The notes below the pieces were generated by a model. That model did no database searches and had not been told where the DNA came from. It was given only the letters and a program-made list of their open reading frames with translations. Below are positions 14,700 through 23,314 of a DNA stretch of 32,467 nucleotides, piece after piece (within the stretch, counting starts at the first letter, position 1; every line of letters begins with the position of its first letter). Source of the DNA: Lachnospiraceae bacterium (lineage in GTDB: Bacteria; Bacillota; Clostridia; Lachnospirales; Lachnospiraceae); contig JAJQGP010000002.1 of the NCBI GenBank assembly GCA_021200475.1, positions 5,651 through 38,117 on the forward strand, written 5' to 3'. The position numbers and the translations under genes were made by a program.

Positions 14700-14764
14700 A
14701 CCGCGGGGGATATCGTTCTTCCGCAGCGAGAGTCTGGCAAAAATGACCATATGCCTTACCGTTG

Positions 14765-14797
14765 AAAAACGCACAGCCCCTGTTCTGAGGCTATGCG
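14765..14797 (-). terminator. Terminator of the sugar ABC-transporter operon
   Basis: CGCATAGCC pairs with GGCTGTGCG (one wobble) around a 10-nt loop, followed by TTTTT (14769-14765) on the minus strand, about 50 bp after the yjfF stop. Confidence 0.8.
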
Positions 14798-14846
14798 TCC
14801 TTCGATGTTCCCTGTTCTGAATACTGCCCATTCAATATGCAGCTAT

Positions 14847-15866
14847 TTACTTCTTTTTCGTCCGGCTCATTACCACGCTCTGGATAACCAGAAACAGACA
14901 GAGCATACCGGCAATCGTGATATCGGTCCACCAGGCATCGTCCAGGCCGATCGAAGACACGATATTCTGGATCGTGTTCAGAGAGAGCACACCAAACAAA
15001 GTACCGATAACATTGCCAACGCCGCCCGTGAGCAGCGTCCCGCCAATGATGGAGGAGGCGATTGCGTTCATCTCCATGCCGTTCGCGTTAGAAGTCGCCG
15101 CACTGCCGATATGTACAAAATACACGAATCCGCCAAATCCCGCCAGCAGACTGCAGATCAGATGCGACATGAATTTCGTCCGTTTTACGTTGATGCCAAG
15201 CATCAGGGCGCTCTGCTTATTGCCGCCGACTGCGTAGAAATTGCGTCCGAATTTCGTGTAGCGGAGCATCAGGAACATCAGAATCACCACTACGATAGCG
15301 ACTACTGAGCCCAGCTCTATGGTCGTGTTGATGTAGGTTCCCTTTTTGTTATAATAGCCAAGTCCCGGCAGTATAAATTCGATCTTGCGAAGAGCTTTAA
15401 ACGCCTCGTTCGTCACGCTGATCGGGTTCGTATGAATAATCGTCGTCAGGCCTTTCGCGAAATACATGCCCGCCAGAGACACGATAAACGGCTGAATCTC
15501 CAGATATGCCACAAGGAAACCCTGTACCACGCCGAACGCCAGACCAATTCCCATCGCGATCAGGAATGCGGTAAAAGGAGTGCCGTTCTGCAGCTCCAGA
15601 TTCACCGCGCAGCTCATGCAGACGAGACGCACGACGCCGCCGATGGAGATATCAATTCCCTGCGTGATCATGACAAGGCTCATACCGCAGGCCGTGATTA
15701 CCAGACCGGCGTTTGCGTCCAGAATGTTAAAAAACATCTGTGCTTTCCGGAATCCGCTCCCCAGAAAGACCACCGCGCTGATATACATTACAAAGAAAAC
15801 GACAATAGTGATCAGCAAAAGAAGATTCGCGTCCGATAATATTCTCTTTTTCTTATTCGCTGGCAT
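14847..15866 (-). CDS. yjfF: Sugar ABC transporter permease, YjfF type
   Basis: A 339-aa inner-membrane permease of the BPD_transp_2 family. The match to the E. coli galactofuranose permease YjfF is visible in ITACGMSLVMITQGIDISIGG (early), YAVGGNKQSALMLGI (about 215) and the C-terminal GMEMNAIASSIIGGTLLTGGVGNVIGTLFGVLSLNTIQN followed by DAWWTDITIAG. It starts one base after the stop of the preceding permease gene, indicating translational coupling. It would form a heterodimeric channel with that permease. The substrate (galactofuranose or another aldose) is inferred from gene order and similarity only. Confidence 0.88.
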   Translation of the reverse strand: MPANKKKRILSDANLLLLITIVVFFVMYISAVVFLGSGFRKAQMFFNILDANAGLVITACGMSLVMITQGIDISIGGVVRLVCMSCAVNLELQNGTPFTAFLIAMGIGLAFGVVQGFLVAYLEIQPFIVSLAGMYFAKGLTTIIHTNPISVTNEAFKALRKIEFILPGLGYYNKKGTYINTTIELGSVVAIVVVILMFLMLRYTKFGRNFYAVGGNKQSALMLGINVKRTKFMSHLICSLLAGFGGFVYFVHIGSAATSNANGMEMNAIASSIIGGTLLTGGVGNVIGTLFGVLSLNTIQNIVSSIGLDDAWWTDITIAGMLCLFLVIQSVVMSRTKKK

Positions 15867-15867
15867 A

Positions 15868-16953
15868 TCAGCCCACCTCCTTTGCCGGTTTCCGCACCTT
15901 TTTCCCGATCTCCGCCATTTTTTCTTTCACTACCGGAGCAGAAAAGACGATCAGAAGAATGACTACAACTGCCTTATAGGCGGGCAGTGCGTCCGAAGAA
16001 ACCTTAAATTTATAAAGCGTGGTCGTCAGAAGCTGGATCACGTAGGCTGCTACGACTGACGCCCAGATATTGAACTTTCCTCCGCCCAGACTATTGCCGC
16101 CAAGAGCTACTGCCAGGATCGCATCCATCTCGATGTTCTGTGCCACAACGGAATAATTAATCGTCGACGTACGGCTGCACTTGATCAGTGCCGCTACCGC
16201 CACGCACACACCCAGAATCACAAAGGAAAGAATCTTGATAAACACCGGTTTCAGACCATTCAGCTTCGCCGCATTCTCATTGATGCCGACTGCCTGCGTA
16301 TAGAGACCAAGGTTGGTAAACTTCAGCACCAGCGCCGTGATAATAAAGCACAGCACTGCGATCAGAAACGGGGTCGGTATCGGAATTCCCGGAATGAAAC
16401 CACCAAAATACGTAAAGGTGCTGCCCGGAACAATCGGAAGCTGATTGTTATTGATCCAGGCCGCGATGGAACGGCCGGCCGTATACAGGATCAGCGTGGC
16501 AATCATCGGCTGAATCTTAAACGTCGCCACCAGAATGCCATTGAACAGGCCGCAGAGCATGCCCACAAGCACTGCCACCAGGAATCCAAGAATGATTGGT
16601 GCGGCCAGTGTGGAGGGACTAGACTCCGTTCCGCACAGAATGCGAAGCATAGCGCTGCCGCTGATCGCGATGGTCGCGCCGACGGAGATATCCTGCCCGC
16701 CGGAAGCGGCCGTTACCAGCGTCATACCGATCGCCAGAATCGCCAGCTCAGAGCCATTGTTCAGCGCGGAAATAAGATTCCCCGACAATACCGGATTTCC
16801 CGCACTGTTCGTGCCGAGCGTTATCTTAAAAAACGCAGGATCCATCAGAAGGTTAAAACCCAGAAGCAGAAGCAGTGCCACCAGCGGGATCATCATCTGC
16901 GAATGAAGCAGACGGCTGAAAGGATTCTGTTTTTTTACTGTTGTTTTTTCCAT
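15868..16953 (-). CDS. Sugar ABC transporter permease, YtfT type
   Basis: A 361-aa permease of the same superfamily as its downstream neighbour, with about nine hydrophobic segments. Markers are LAIGMTLVTAASGGQDISVGATIAISGS and, near the C-terminus, NIEMDAILAVALGGNSLGGGKFNIWASVVAAYVIQLL. Its ATG overlaps the stop of the ATPase gene (TAATG), so translation is coupled. Position between the ATPase and YjfF matches ytfT in the ytfQ-ytfR-ytfT-yjfF operon. Confidence 0.88.
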   Translation of the reverse strand: MEKTTVKKQNPFSRLLHSQMMIPLVALLLLLGFNLLMDPAFFKITLGTNSAGNPVLSGNLISALNNGSELAILAIGMTLVTAASGGQDISVGATIAISGSAMLRILCGTESSPSTLAAPIILGFLVAVLVGMLCGLFNGILVATFKIQPMIATLILYTAGRSIAAWINNNQLPIVPGSTFTYFGGFIPGIPIPTPFLIAVLCFIITALVLKFTNLGLYTQAVGINENAAKLNGLKPVFIKILSFVILGVCVAVAALIKCSRTSTINYSVVAQNIEMDAILAVALGGNSLGGGKFNIWASVVAAYVIQLLTTTLYKFKVSSDALPAYKAVVVILLIVFSAPVVKEKMAEIGKKVRKPAKEVG

Positions 16954-18470
16954 TATGCTTCTTCACCTCCCGCGATTGTACTCATGATTTTGTTCTGATT
17001 CAGGTCGCTGCCAGTGAGCTCGCCGACCACTTTGCGGTCACGCATCACCACCAGGCGGGAACAGGTGCGCAGCATCTCATCCGTCTCGGAAGAAATAAAG
17101 GTAACACTCATTCCCTCTGACGCCAGCTTCAGCACCAGCTTCTGAATCTCGGTCTTCGTACCAATGTCAATGCCTCGCGTCGGCTCATCCAGAATCAGAT
17201 ATTCCGGATGGGCGAACAGCCAGCGGGCTACGATCACCTTCTGCTGATTTCCACCGGAAAGAGACTTGATCGGCGTCTCCTTTGACGCTGTCTTAATTCC
17301 CAGCAGGTTTATATACTCATCCGCTGCCTTTTCCGCCTCTGCTTTCGAAAATGGGCGGAAGAAGCCTTTGAGTACCTGCGCCGCGAGGATCAGATTCTCC
17401 CGCACAGAAAGATCGCCGATGATGCCATCGCCCTTGCGGTCCTCCGGCAGGTAAGCGATCCCATTCTGCATCGCCTCCAGCGGATTGGTAATTTTTACCT
17501 CTTTTCCATTGATCTTTACCTTTCCGGACGTCACATGATCCGCACCAAAGATCGCACGCACACATTCGCTTCGTCCGGAGCCCAGCAGTCCGGTAAAACC
17601 ATTGACCTCACCCTTTTTGATGTAAAAATCAAATGGATGAATGCCGGCGTTGCTTTGCAGATTTTCTGCTTCATAAAAGACGCTTCCCGCACCCTCTCCG
17701 GTGTATTCCTCGCTCTCACTCTTAATATCTGCCATGTCATCGAGATCTTTGCCAAGCATCTTCGACACCAGCATCACACGCGGAAGATCCTCGATCACAT
17801 ATTCCCCGACCAGCTGCCCGTCACGCAGGACCGTGATTTTATCGCACACCTCATACACCTGATCCAGAAAATGTGTCACAAAGATGATTCCTACCCCCTT
17901 CGCGCGGAGATCACGCATCAGGCCGAACAGTTTTTCTACCTCCTGCTCGTCCAGAGACGAGGTCGGCTCATCCAGAATCAGCACCTTGCAATCCATATCG
18001 ACCGCGCGCGCAATCGCCACCATCTGCTGAATCGCAATCGAGCAGCTGGAAAGCTGCTGCGTTGCCTTCGCCGGAATTCCCAGCGACTCCAGAATCCGGT
18101 TCGTATCCGCATTGATCTTCTTCCAATTCTGCCGCCATCCCTTCTCGCGTCCGATGTACATATTCTCCGCGACCGTCAGGTTCGGGCAGAGCGTAATTTC
18201 CTGATATACGGTACTGATCCCCAGGTTCTGCGCGTCCTGCGGGGAACGGATGGAAACCGCGCCGCTCTCCCCTTTCAGGTAAATTTCACCCTCATCCTTT
18301 CCATAAACGCCGGTCAGGACCTTAATCAGCGTCGATTTTCCGGCGCCATTCTCCCCCATCAGGGCATGAATTTCACCTTCGCAAAGCTTAAAATTTACAT
18401 TTTGCAGGGCACGTACCCCGGGAAAGCTTTTCGAGATATTTTTCATTTCCAATACAACATTTTCACTCAC
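16953..18470 (-). CDS. Sugar ABC transporter ATPase with two nucleotide-binding domains (YtfR/RbsA type)
   Basis: A 505-aa cytoplasmic ATPase with tandem domains. The first has canonical Walker A GENGAGKST (about 38-46), a degenerate signature (QQLSSCSIAIQQMVAIARA) and Walker B VLILDEPTSSLDEQE. The second has the altered P-loop GLLGSGRSE typical of the RbsA/MglA/YtfR class, signature LSGGNQQKVIVARW and LILDEPTRGIDIGTK. This asymmetry is normal for monosaccharide importers. The start ATG is 27 bp after a strong terminator that separates it from the binding-protein gene, so its expression depends on read-through or an internal promoter. Confidence 0.93.
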   Translation of the reverse strand: MSENVVLEMKNISKSFPGVRALQNVNFKLCEGEIHALMGENGAGKSTLIKVLTGVYGKDEGEIYLKGESGAVSIRSPQDAQNLGISTVYQEITLCPNLTVAENMYIGREKGWRQNWKKINADTNRILESLGIPAKATQQLSSCSIAIQQMVAIARAVDMDCKVLILDEPTSSLDEQEVEKLFGLMRDLRAKGVGIIFVTHFLDQVYEVCDKITVLRDGQLVGEYVIEDLPRVMLVSKMLGKDLDDMADIKSESEEYTGEGAGSVFYEAENLQSNAGIHPFDFYIKKGEVNGFTGLLGSGRSECVRAIFGADHVTSGKVKINGKEVKITNPLEAMQNGIAYLPEDRKGDGIIGDLSVRENLILAAQVLKGFFRPFSKAEAEKAADEYINLLGIKTASKETPIKSLSGGNQQKVIVARWLFAHPEYLILDEPTRGIDIGTKTEIQKLVLKLASEGMSVTFISSETDEMLRTCSRLVVMRDRKVVGELTGSDLNQNKIMSTIAGGEEA

Positions 18471-18493
18471 CCGTGTATCACCTCTTTCTTCTT

Positions 18494-18527
18494 GAAAAAG
18501 CGCGGTGCAGGCCGCTGCACCGCGCTT
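18494..18527 (-). terminator. Intra-operon terminator between binding protein and ATPase genes
   Basis: A perfect 13-bp GC-rich stem (18498-18510 with 18515-18527), 4-nt loop, then TTTTT on the minus strand. Such terminators let the binding protein be made in excess over membrane components. Confidence 0.9.
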
Positions 18528-18603
18528 ACAATTGTTGCCTCTCTATTAACTTCGTGCTTCGCATCTTCGCTTCGCTGCAGTCGGCGCTTAACGAACGTCC
18601 ACC

Positions 18604-18665
18604 GGGTCTACGCTCCGCTTCGGTCGGTCCTAAACGCGTGCCACTGGCACGCAGGATCGTTCAGC
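18604..18665. repeat. Hairpin repeat core, copy 2 (sugar operon)
   Basis: Near-identical to 6171-6226 apart from a small insertion near GGTCTACGCTCCGC and a few substitutions. It lies between the binding-protein stop and the intra-operon terminator. The flanking sequence 18540-18603 (CGAAGCG-rich on the minus strand) looks like a degenerate second half-unit. The TTCAGAACA termini of the glnA copy are not seen. Confidence 0.85.
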
Positions 18666-18685
18666 ACCCCGCAATCCTTGTATTA

Positions 18686-19660
18686 TCAGATGCCGTAGTT
18701 GTCTACATCTTCCTGTGTGATCGTCGTCGCGTCAAAGCCAACCTCTACGGAGTAGATAATCTTCTCTTCGAGCTCTTCGCCAGCTTCCAGCTGCTCGATG
18801 ATGCCTACGATGGTCTCAGCCTGGAACGGGTTGCACTGTCCGTCATAATTCCAGTTGCCGGCAAGCAGTTCTTCCAGAGCCCACTCGTTGCAGTCAAAGC
18901 CCATGATGATCACATCGCCATCAACACCATGTGTAATACCAGCCGCGTCGAGAGCTGCTACAGCACCTTTCGCCATGTCGTCGTTCTCAGCATAAATAAC
19001 ATTGAAAGATTCGCCGGAGTCGATCACGGACTGAACGATTTCCTGTGCGGTCTCAGCGCTCCACTCAGCGGTCTGCTGTACAACATAATTCCAGTTGTCA
19101 TTCGCCTCTACTGCCTCGTCAAGAGCGGTGGTACGACCAACCTGCGCGTCAGAGCCCATCAGACCCTGAATGTGGATGATATTGTACTCGTCAAGCTCCT
19201 GAGACTCCATCCAGGATACAGCAGTCACGCCTTCTTCAGACATATCAGAAACAACGGCTGCCGCATAAAGCTCTTCGTCTGCATCCAGCATACGGTCAAA
19301 CAGAATCACGGTGATGCCCATCTCCTGTGCGGATTCCAGAACATCATCCCAGCCTGTGGTATCTGCCGCAGAAATCAGAAGATAATCCACCTCATCCTGA
19401 ATGAATCCCTCTGCCGCCTGGATCTGCTCTTCGTTCTCAAGGCTGTAGAAGAAGGATGTCTCAAAACCATACTCATTGTCCTCGCCAAAGTAGGTTTCGA
19501 AATCAGCCACGTTCGCGGTACGATAACCAGACTCATTCGGATCGTTGTTGATGATACCGACGGTAATGATATCTTCCTCTGCGGAAGCGATCGTCGCGCC
19601 GCCCATCAGACCCATTACCATTGCAGATGCACACAGAACTGCCATAAGTTTACGTTTCAT
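18686..19660 (-). CDS. Sugar-binding protein of the YtfQ type
   Basis: A 324-aa periplasmic-binding-protein type 1 fold. It has an N-terminal signal (MKRKLMAVLCASAMVMGLMG, cleavage likely after ASA) and a mature part starting near EEDIITVGIINNDPNESGYR. YtfQ-like blocks are QIQAAEGFIQDEVDYLLISAADTTGWDDVL, ITVILFDRMLDADEELYAA, NIIHIQGLMGSDAQVGR and NVIYAENDDMAKGAVAALDAAG. Cys10 is not in a lipobox, so no lipid anchor is predicted. The mature protein is strongly acidic. It is first in the importer operon with its own promoter and an AGGA site. Confidence 0.9.
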   Translation of the reverse strand: MKRKLMAVLCASAMVMGLMGGATIASAEEDIITVGIINNDPNESGYRTANVADFETYFGEDNEYGFETSFFYSLENEEQIQAAEGFIQDEVDYLLISAADTTGWDDVLESAQEMGITVILFDRMLDADEELYAAAVVSDMSEEGVTAVSWMESQELDEYNIIHIQGLMGSDAQVGRTTALDEAVEANDNWNYVVQQTAEWSAETAQEIVQSVIDSGESFNVIYAENDDMAKGAVAALDAAGITHGVDGDVIIMGFDCNEWALEELLAGNWNYDGQCNPFQAETIVGIIEQLEAGEELEEKIIYSVEVGFDATTITQEDVDNYGI

Positions 19661-19718
19661 GTTTTAAAGTCCTCGCTTTCTTAAAAAAATAATATTGCCA
19701 CATTTGCTACTGTATATG

Positions 19719-19747
19719 ATTTAAACAAATATTTCTGCAAAAGTCAA
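19719..19747 (-). promoter_or_regulatory. Promoter of the sugar importer operon
   Basis: TTGACT (19747-19742), 17 bp, TTAAAT (19724-19719). The leader is about 50 nt. No catabolite-response palindrome was recognised. Confidence 0.7.
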
Positions 19748-19802
19748 CCATATTTTATACTTTTTTACAGATTTATTTGATCATTTACGCATTTTTATTG
19801 TA

Positions 19803-19834
19803 CAAAAAACGAGCAGGGAGATTTTCCTCCCTGC
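19803..19834 (-). terminator. Terminator of the sulfatase-family gene
   Basis: GCAGGGAG and CTCCCTGC with a 6-nt loop, then CG and TTTTTT on the minus strand, 18 bp after the stop codon. Confidence 0.9.
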
Positions 19835-19851
19835 CCTGCCGATGATCAAAT

Positions 19852-22329
19852 TCATTGCTCCTGTGCGTCGGTCTGCGTCTCTGTCTCTGTCTCCCTGCTC
19901 ACAACCAGCTCTACTTCATTCGAACTGCGGAAGATCGTGCTGGAAGAGCCGACCTGATTCACCACAATCGTATTGGTTCCCTCCGGCACTTTGCTTTTTT
20001 TCACACGCAAAAGTCTGGAAGAATAATAAGTCGTGCTGACTTTTTCGCCATTGACGTACACCTTGCTCCAGTTGGTAAAATTGCTCCCAACGATGTAATA
20101 ATACTCATCTGTCTCTATGATCCGGTCTATCACCACTTCCTCCGTACCCATGATCAGGTCCGAAGCCGGGTACGGATTTTCACCGCCATATACATAATGC
20201 TCTCCATACAGGATATCATACTGAAGGAGCTCCATGGCATCGGTGTATTCCTCTTCCGTCTCATACGAATCACGGCTCTGATGGAAGGAAAACATGGTGC
20301 CCACTCCGCCCATGCCAAGCGTCTCGAGCGTATCCGCCAGAAGCTGGTAGGAGGTCATGTCACTGTCATTTTTCTCCAGGCCAAGATTGTTCCAGGTCAC
20401 ATACGGGGTCAGAAACAGGCTGCCTGTCGACATATCCTCTTCCGTCAGATCCATGGTTGGCAGATGATCGCCAAACATGATAACATAGGTCGGCTCCCCG
20501 CGTTCTTCGAGCATCTCAATCAGGTCGCCAATGAACTCATCCACCTCATGCAGCATGTTTACGTAGTATTCCCAGGCATAGGCCATGCCCTCGTCTTCCA
20601 CGCCGGAAATCGTAATCTCCGGGTCCTCAAGTACCTCATACTGCGGGTAATCGCCATGGCTGCCCACCGTGATCGTATAGACAAAATCCTGCTGATCCGG
20701 TGTATAGTTCAGAGATTTTTCCACTTCACCGACCAGGATCTCATCCGTTGCCCAGGTCCCAAGCGGCGTATATTCCTGAATATCCATCAGCTCCTTGCTG
20801 GTGAATGTATCAAATCCCATCTGGGAAAAGGCATTTGCCCGGCTGTAGAAATTGCCGCCGTTGTTGTGCACAACATGCGTGCCATAGCCGAGTGTCGCCA
20901 GGTCGGAAGCGATGCTCTCACAGTTTGTCTCCTTCAGAATCGTTTTATACGGATACTCACCCAGGCCAAAGAACTGCATACTCATCCCGGTCAGGATCTC
21001 AAACTCCGTGTTCGCTGTGCCCGCGCCGACCACCGGGACTTCCACATACCCGGATGTATAATTTTCCGTCAGATACTCAAAATTCGGAACCGCCTCTTCG
21101 CTGGTCTCCAGAAACGTAATCATATCCGGATTAACAAAAGATTCCAGAAGCACGACGATGATGTTCGGGTACTCCCAGTCATCATAATCCCCCGTTTCCT
21201 CTGAAATCTCTGTCTCTTCTGTCTCATCCGCACCTTCTGACGACGAGCACGTTTTTACAGCACTCGTCTGCATGAGAGATGCACAGGTCATATCTTCTTC
21301 ATCGGACAGTACATCCGCATCGGCTGATATGTCCACACCCATGCCGTTCTCTGCCGATGTATCCTCATTCGTTCCTGTATCTGCCTGTGCGTCCAGATCC
21401 GTGCCAGCTTCTGCTGCCTGTTCCTCTGTGTCAGTTTCTTCATCCAGGGCATCGCTGATATGATCCAGCACTGCCTGTACCGCTTCCTCCGAATACCCGG
21501 ACGGCGTACTCATCCCCTGATCCAGCGCACTGGAAGAAAAGCTGTAGACAAATCCGTAATCCTTATATCCCTGTGCAAGATTTTCAAAATACGAGGCCAG
21601 GACATTGCTGCTCTTCGCAGCGTCTGTCACATTCGGCACGATCATCACAGCCACCAGCAGAATCAGACAGCCACCGGCAAGCCGGTGTGTCTTTCCCTGA
21701 AACTTTGGCCCCTTTATCCAGAGAATCACCAGCAGGACACAGACCGCGACTACCGCTGCGATCACAATCGCCGCCTCCGTATCGGTAAAATAGCTGCTCT
21801 TCATGGTAAGCAAATCACCCACCATCTTTATATCCGTCCAGCCAAACGGTGATACCCTCTTTGCCAGAATACAGCCGTTAATAGTACCCAGAAACAGCCA
21901 GAACGCACAGATCAGCGTGCGCGCTGCTACTCTTCGCTTTACTAAGTACGCAAAAGTCAGGGTTACCCAGATCAAAAATGAGTTATACAAAAACACCAGA
22001 TTCCGGTCTGCGGCAAATTCACACGCTTCCAGGAAGGAGTGTCGGGATATCCACTCAATCACAAAGCACACCCCGCAGGCCAAAAACATCTGAAGTAAAA
22101 TGGAATAGCGGTTCATCCAGGCAAGTACACGATCCAGCTTCGGATTGCGCGGCTTTGCCTGTTTGGGCGGTTTTACCGCTTTTTCCTTTTTTCCCTTACT
22201 TTTCTTAATTTTCTCCGTCTTATCTTCCACCTTCTGTGTCATACAGCCAGCCGCATCCAACGGACCTGCTGCTTCTGACACGTTTGTCTGTTCAGCTGCT
22301 TTTGTGTTTCTGTTCTTTCTGCCAAACAC
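19852..22329 (-). CDS. Membrane sulfatase-family enzyme (LTA synthase-like phosphoglycerol transferase)
   Basis: The preferred start is the GTG at 22329 (VFGRKNRNTK), with GGAGG/AGGAG 8-10 nt upstream, giving 825 aa. The longer frame to 22452 runs through an inverted-repeat element. Layout: a Lys-rich cytoplasmic N-terminus, five membrane segments (about 80-250), an acidic Asp/Glu/Ser/Thr-rich linker of some 120 residues, then an extracellular sulfatase fold. The fold has NIIVVLLESF (metal Glu), GAGTANTEFEILTG (likely Thr nucleophile), ITVGSHGDYPQ and YVIMFGDHLPTMD. A C-terminal IPT/Ig-like domain follows (about 720-800: YIVGSNFTNWSKVYVNG). Relatives polymerise or transfer glycerol-phosphate at the cell surface. 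The acidic linker and C-terminal domain are unlike standard LtaS. Confidence 0.88.
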   Translation of the reverse strand: MFGRKNRNTKAAEQTNVSEAAGPLDAAGCMTQKVEDKTEKIKKSKGKKEKAVKPPKQAKPRNPKLDRVLAWMNRYSILLQMFLACGVCFVIEWISRHSFLEACEFAADRNLVFLYNSFLIWVTLTFAYLVKRRVAARTLICAFWLFLGTINGCILAKRVSPFGWTDIKMVGDLLTMKSSYFTDTEAAIVIAAVVAVCVLLVILWIKGPKFQGKTHRLAGGCLILLVAVMIVPNVTDAAKSSNVLASYFENLAQGYKDYGFVYSFSSSALDQGMSTPSGYSEEAVQAVLDHISDALDEETDTEEQAAEAGTDLDAQADTGTNEDTSAENGMGVDISADADVLSDEEDMTCASLMQTSAVKTCSSSEGADETEETEISEETGDYDDWEYPNIIVVLLESFVNPDMITFLETSEEAVPNFEYLTENYTSGYVEVPVVGAGTANTEFEILTGMSMQFFGLGEYPYKTILKETNCESIASDLATLGYGTHVVHNNGGNFYSRANAFSQMGFDTFTSKELMDIQEYTPLGTWATDEILVGEVEKSLNYTPDQQDFVYTITVGSHGDYPQYEVLEDPEITISGVEDEGMAYAWEYYVNMLHEVDEFIGDLIEMLEERGEPTYVIMFGDHLPTMDLTEEDMSTGSLFLTPYVTWNNLGLEKNDSDMTSYQLLADTLETLGMGGVGTMFSFHQSRDSYETEEEYTDAMELLQYDILYGEHYVYGGENPYPASDLIMGTEEVVIDRIIETDEYYYIVGSNFTNWSKVYVNGEKVSTTYYSSRLLRVKKSKVPEGTNTIVVNQVGSSSTIFRSSNEVELVVSRETETETQTDAQEQ

Positions 22330-22421
22330 CAGACAATCTCCTCCTCTCTGCGAAATTCGTCTGCCTCTGCCGCTTTTCCGAATGATAAAGCAAAAGGCCT
22401 TGCCGTCTCGCGTTATTTTCC

Positions 22422-22475
22422 TGTAACAGTCCAGACCGAAGGGAATACCCACGGCCTGCTGTTCTGAATCGTACC
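22422..22475. mobile_element. Short inverted-repeat element in the sulfatase gene leader
   Basis: On the minus strand it opens GTACGATTCAGAACAGC and closes with the inverse of TGTAACAGTCCAGACC. These are degenerate versions of the termini at 6145-6293 and 32275-32318. It lies between promoter and GTG start. Confidence 0.5.
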
Positions 22476-22538
22476 ATTTTCGTTACACGCACATGTAAAT
22501 GTTATGTAAAAAACGGGTGAAATCTCGAAAACATATGA

Positions 22539-22567
22539 AAGATAAGGCAATTCACCAAAAAAGTCAA
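22539..22567 (-). promoter_or_regulatory. Promoter of the sulfatase-family gene
   Basis: TTGACT (22567-22562), 17 bp, TATCTT (22544-22539). The leader is about 200 nt and contains the inverted-repeat element. The gap 22330-22716 is a divergent control region; no clear promoter was found for the plus-strand lipoprotein gene in it. Confidence 0.75.
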
Positions 22568-22716
22568 CCGTTGAAATTAAAAATTAAGGTTTTGTTCACC
22601 TTATTTCCATATTTCTTTTGGATACTTCTCCCTTAAAATAATCTTAAGTTTATCTGGAATATTTGCAGATTTTGTGATATTTTAATAAGGAGAACAAAAA
22701 AGAAGGTTTGTTTCTT

Positions 22717-23214
22717 ATGAAAAAATTACTGTTACTTTTGCTTGTTTCGGTTTTCGTTTTGACCGGATGTGATAAAAATGAACAGAAAGTAGCCTCAGCC
22801 GAGGTATTTCACGTGGAAGACGGCGTCACACAGGACGGAGTCGCTGTTGGCGATGGGAAGTCCGAATTTATCCGTGCATACAGCGACTATGTGATTCAGG
22901 CTGCCTACACAGACGTAGATTCCAGCTATCTGGTTATGTCCATAAACAGGATTCCTTATGATGAGAATATTTCAACGCTCATCGCAAACTTCTTTATTGA
23001 TGAAGAACCAATGTCAGAGGAAGAAATCTGCGAGGAAAACGAGATCGAAGATGAAGATCTGTATTCCCTGCTGAGTTCTTCCGCTTATCTGCGCACGCAT
23101 GAAGTGATCTATCGGTATCTGCGCTTCACATGGGAGGACAGCGTGATCACGGATATCGACGCAGGAGAGTTCAACTATAATGAGACCTACGAGGTACCGA
23201 AGCTCGACACATGA
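22717..23214 (+). CDS. Small surface lipoprotein, unknown function
   Basis: A 165-aa protein from the ATG at 22717; AGAAGG lies 10 nt upstream. An in-frame TTG at 22708 is only 1 nt from that site and is rejected. The N-terminus is a textbook type II signal (MKKLLLLLLVSVFVLTGC), so the mature protein is lipid-anchored at the cysteine of LTGC. The rest is acidic and soluble (EEPMSEEEICEENEIEDEDLYSLL), with no recognised domain. It is divergent from the sulfatase-family gene and converges on the methyltransferase gene. A CGCATAC/GTATGCG inverted repeat at about 23267-23296 could mark its 3' end. Confidence 0.75.
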   Translation: MKKLLLLLLVSVFVLTGCDKNEQKVASAEVFHVEDGVTQDGVAVGDGKSEFIRAYSDYVIQAAYTDVDSSYLVMSINRIPYDENISTLIANFFIDEEPMSEEEICEENEIEDEDLYSLLSSSAYLRTHEVIYRYLRFTWEDSVITDIDAGEFNYNETYEVPKLDT

Positions 23215-23314
23215 GCCCCGCTCGTTATTTCAGCCTGAAACCTGTGTCGGCAAGAGTCCTTTGCATCGCATACCCGCCTGTCCGATTACGTATGCGAAAC
23301 GTTTTGGGTACAGA

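Noticed and set aside
22330-22452. N-terminal extension of the sulfatase-family gene
   Set aside because: It overlaps a degenerate inverted-repeat element, and a GTG with GGAGG upstream exists at 22329.
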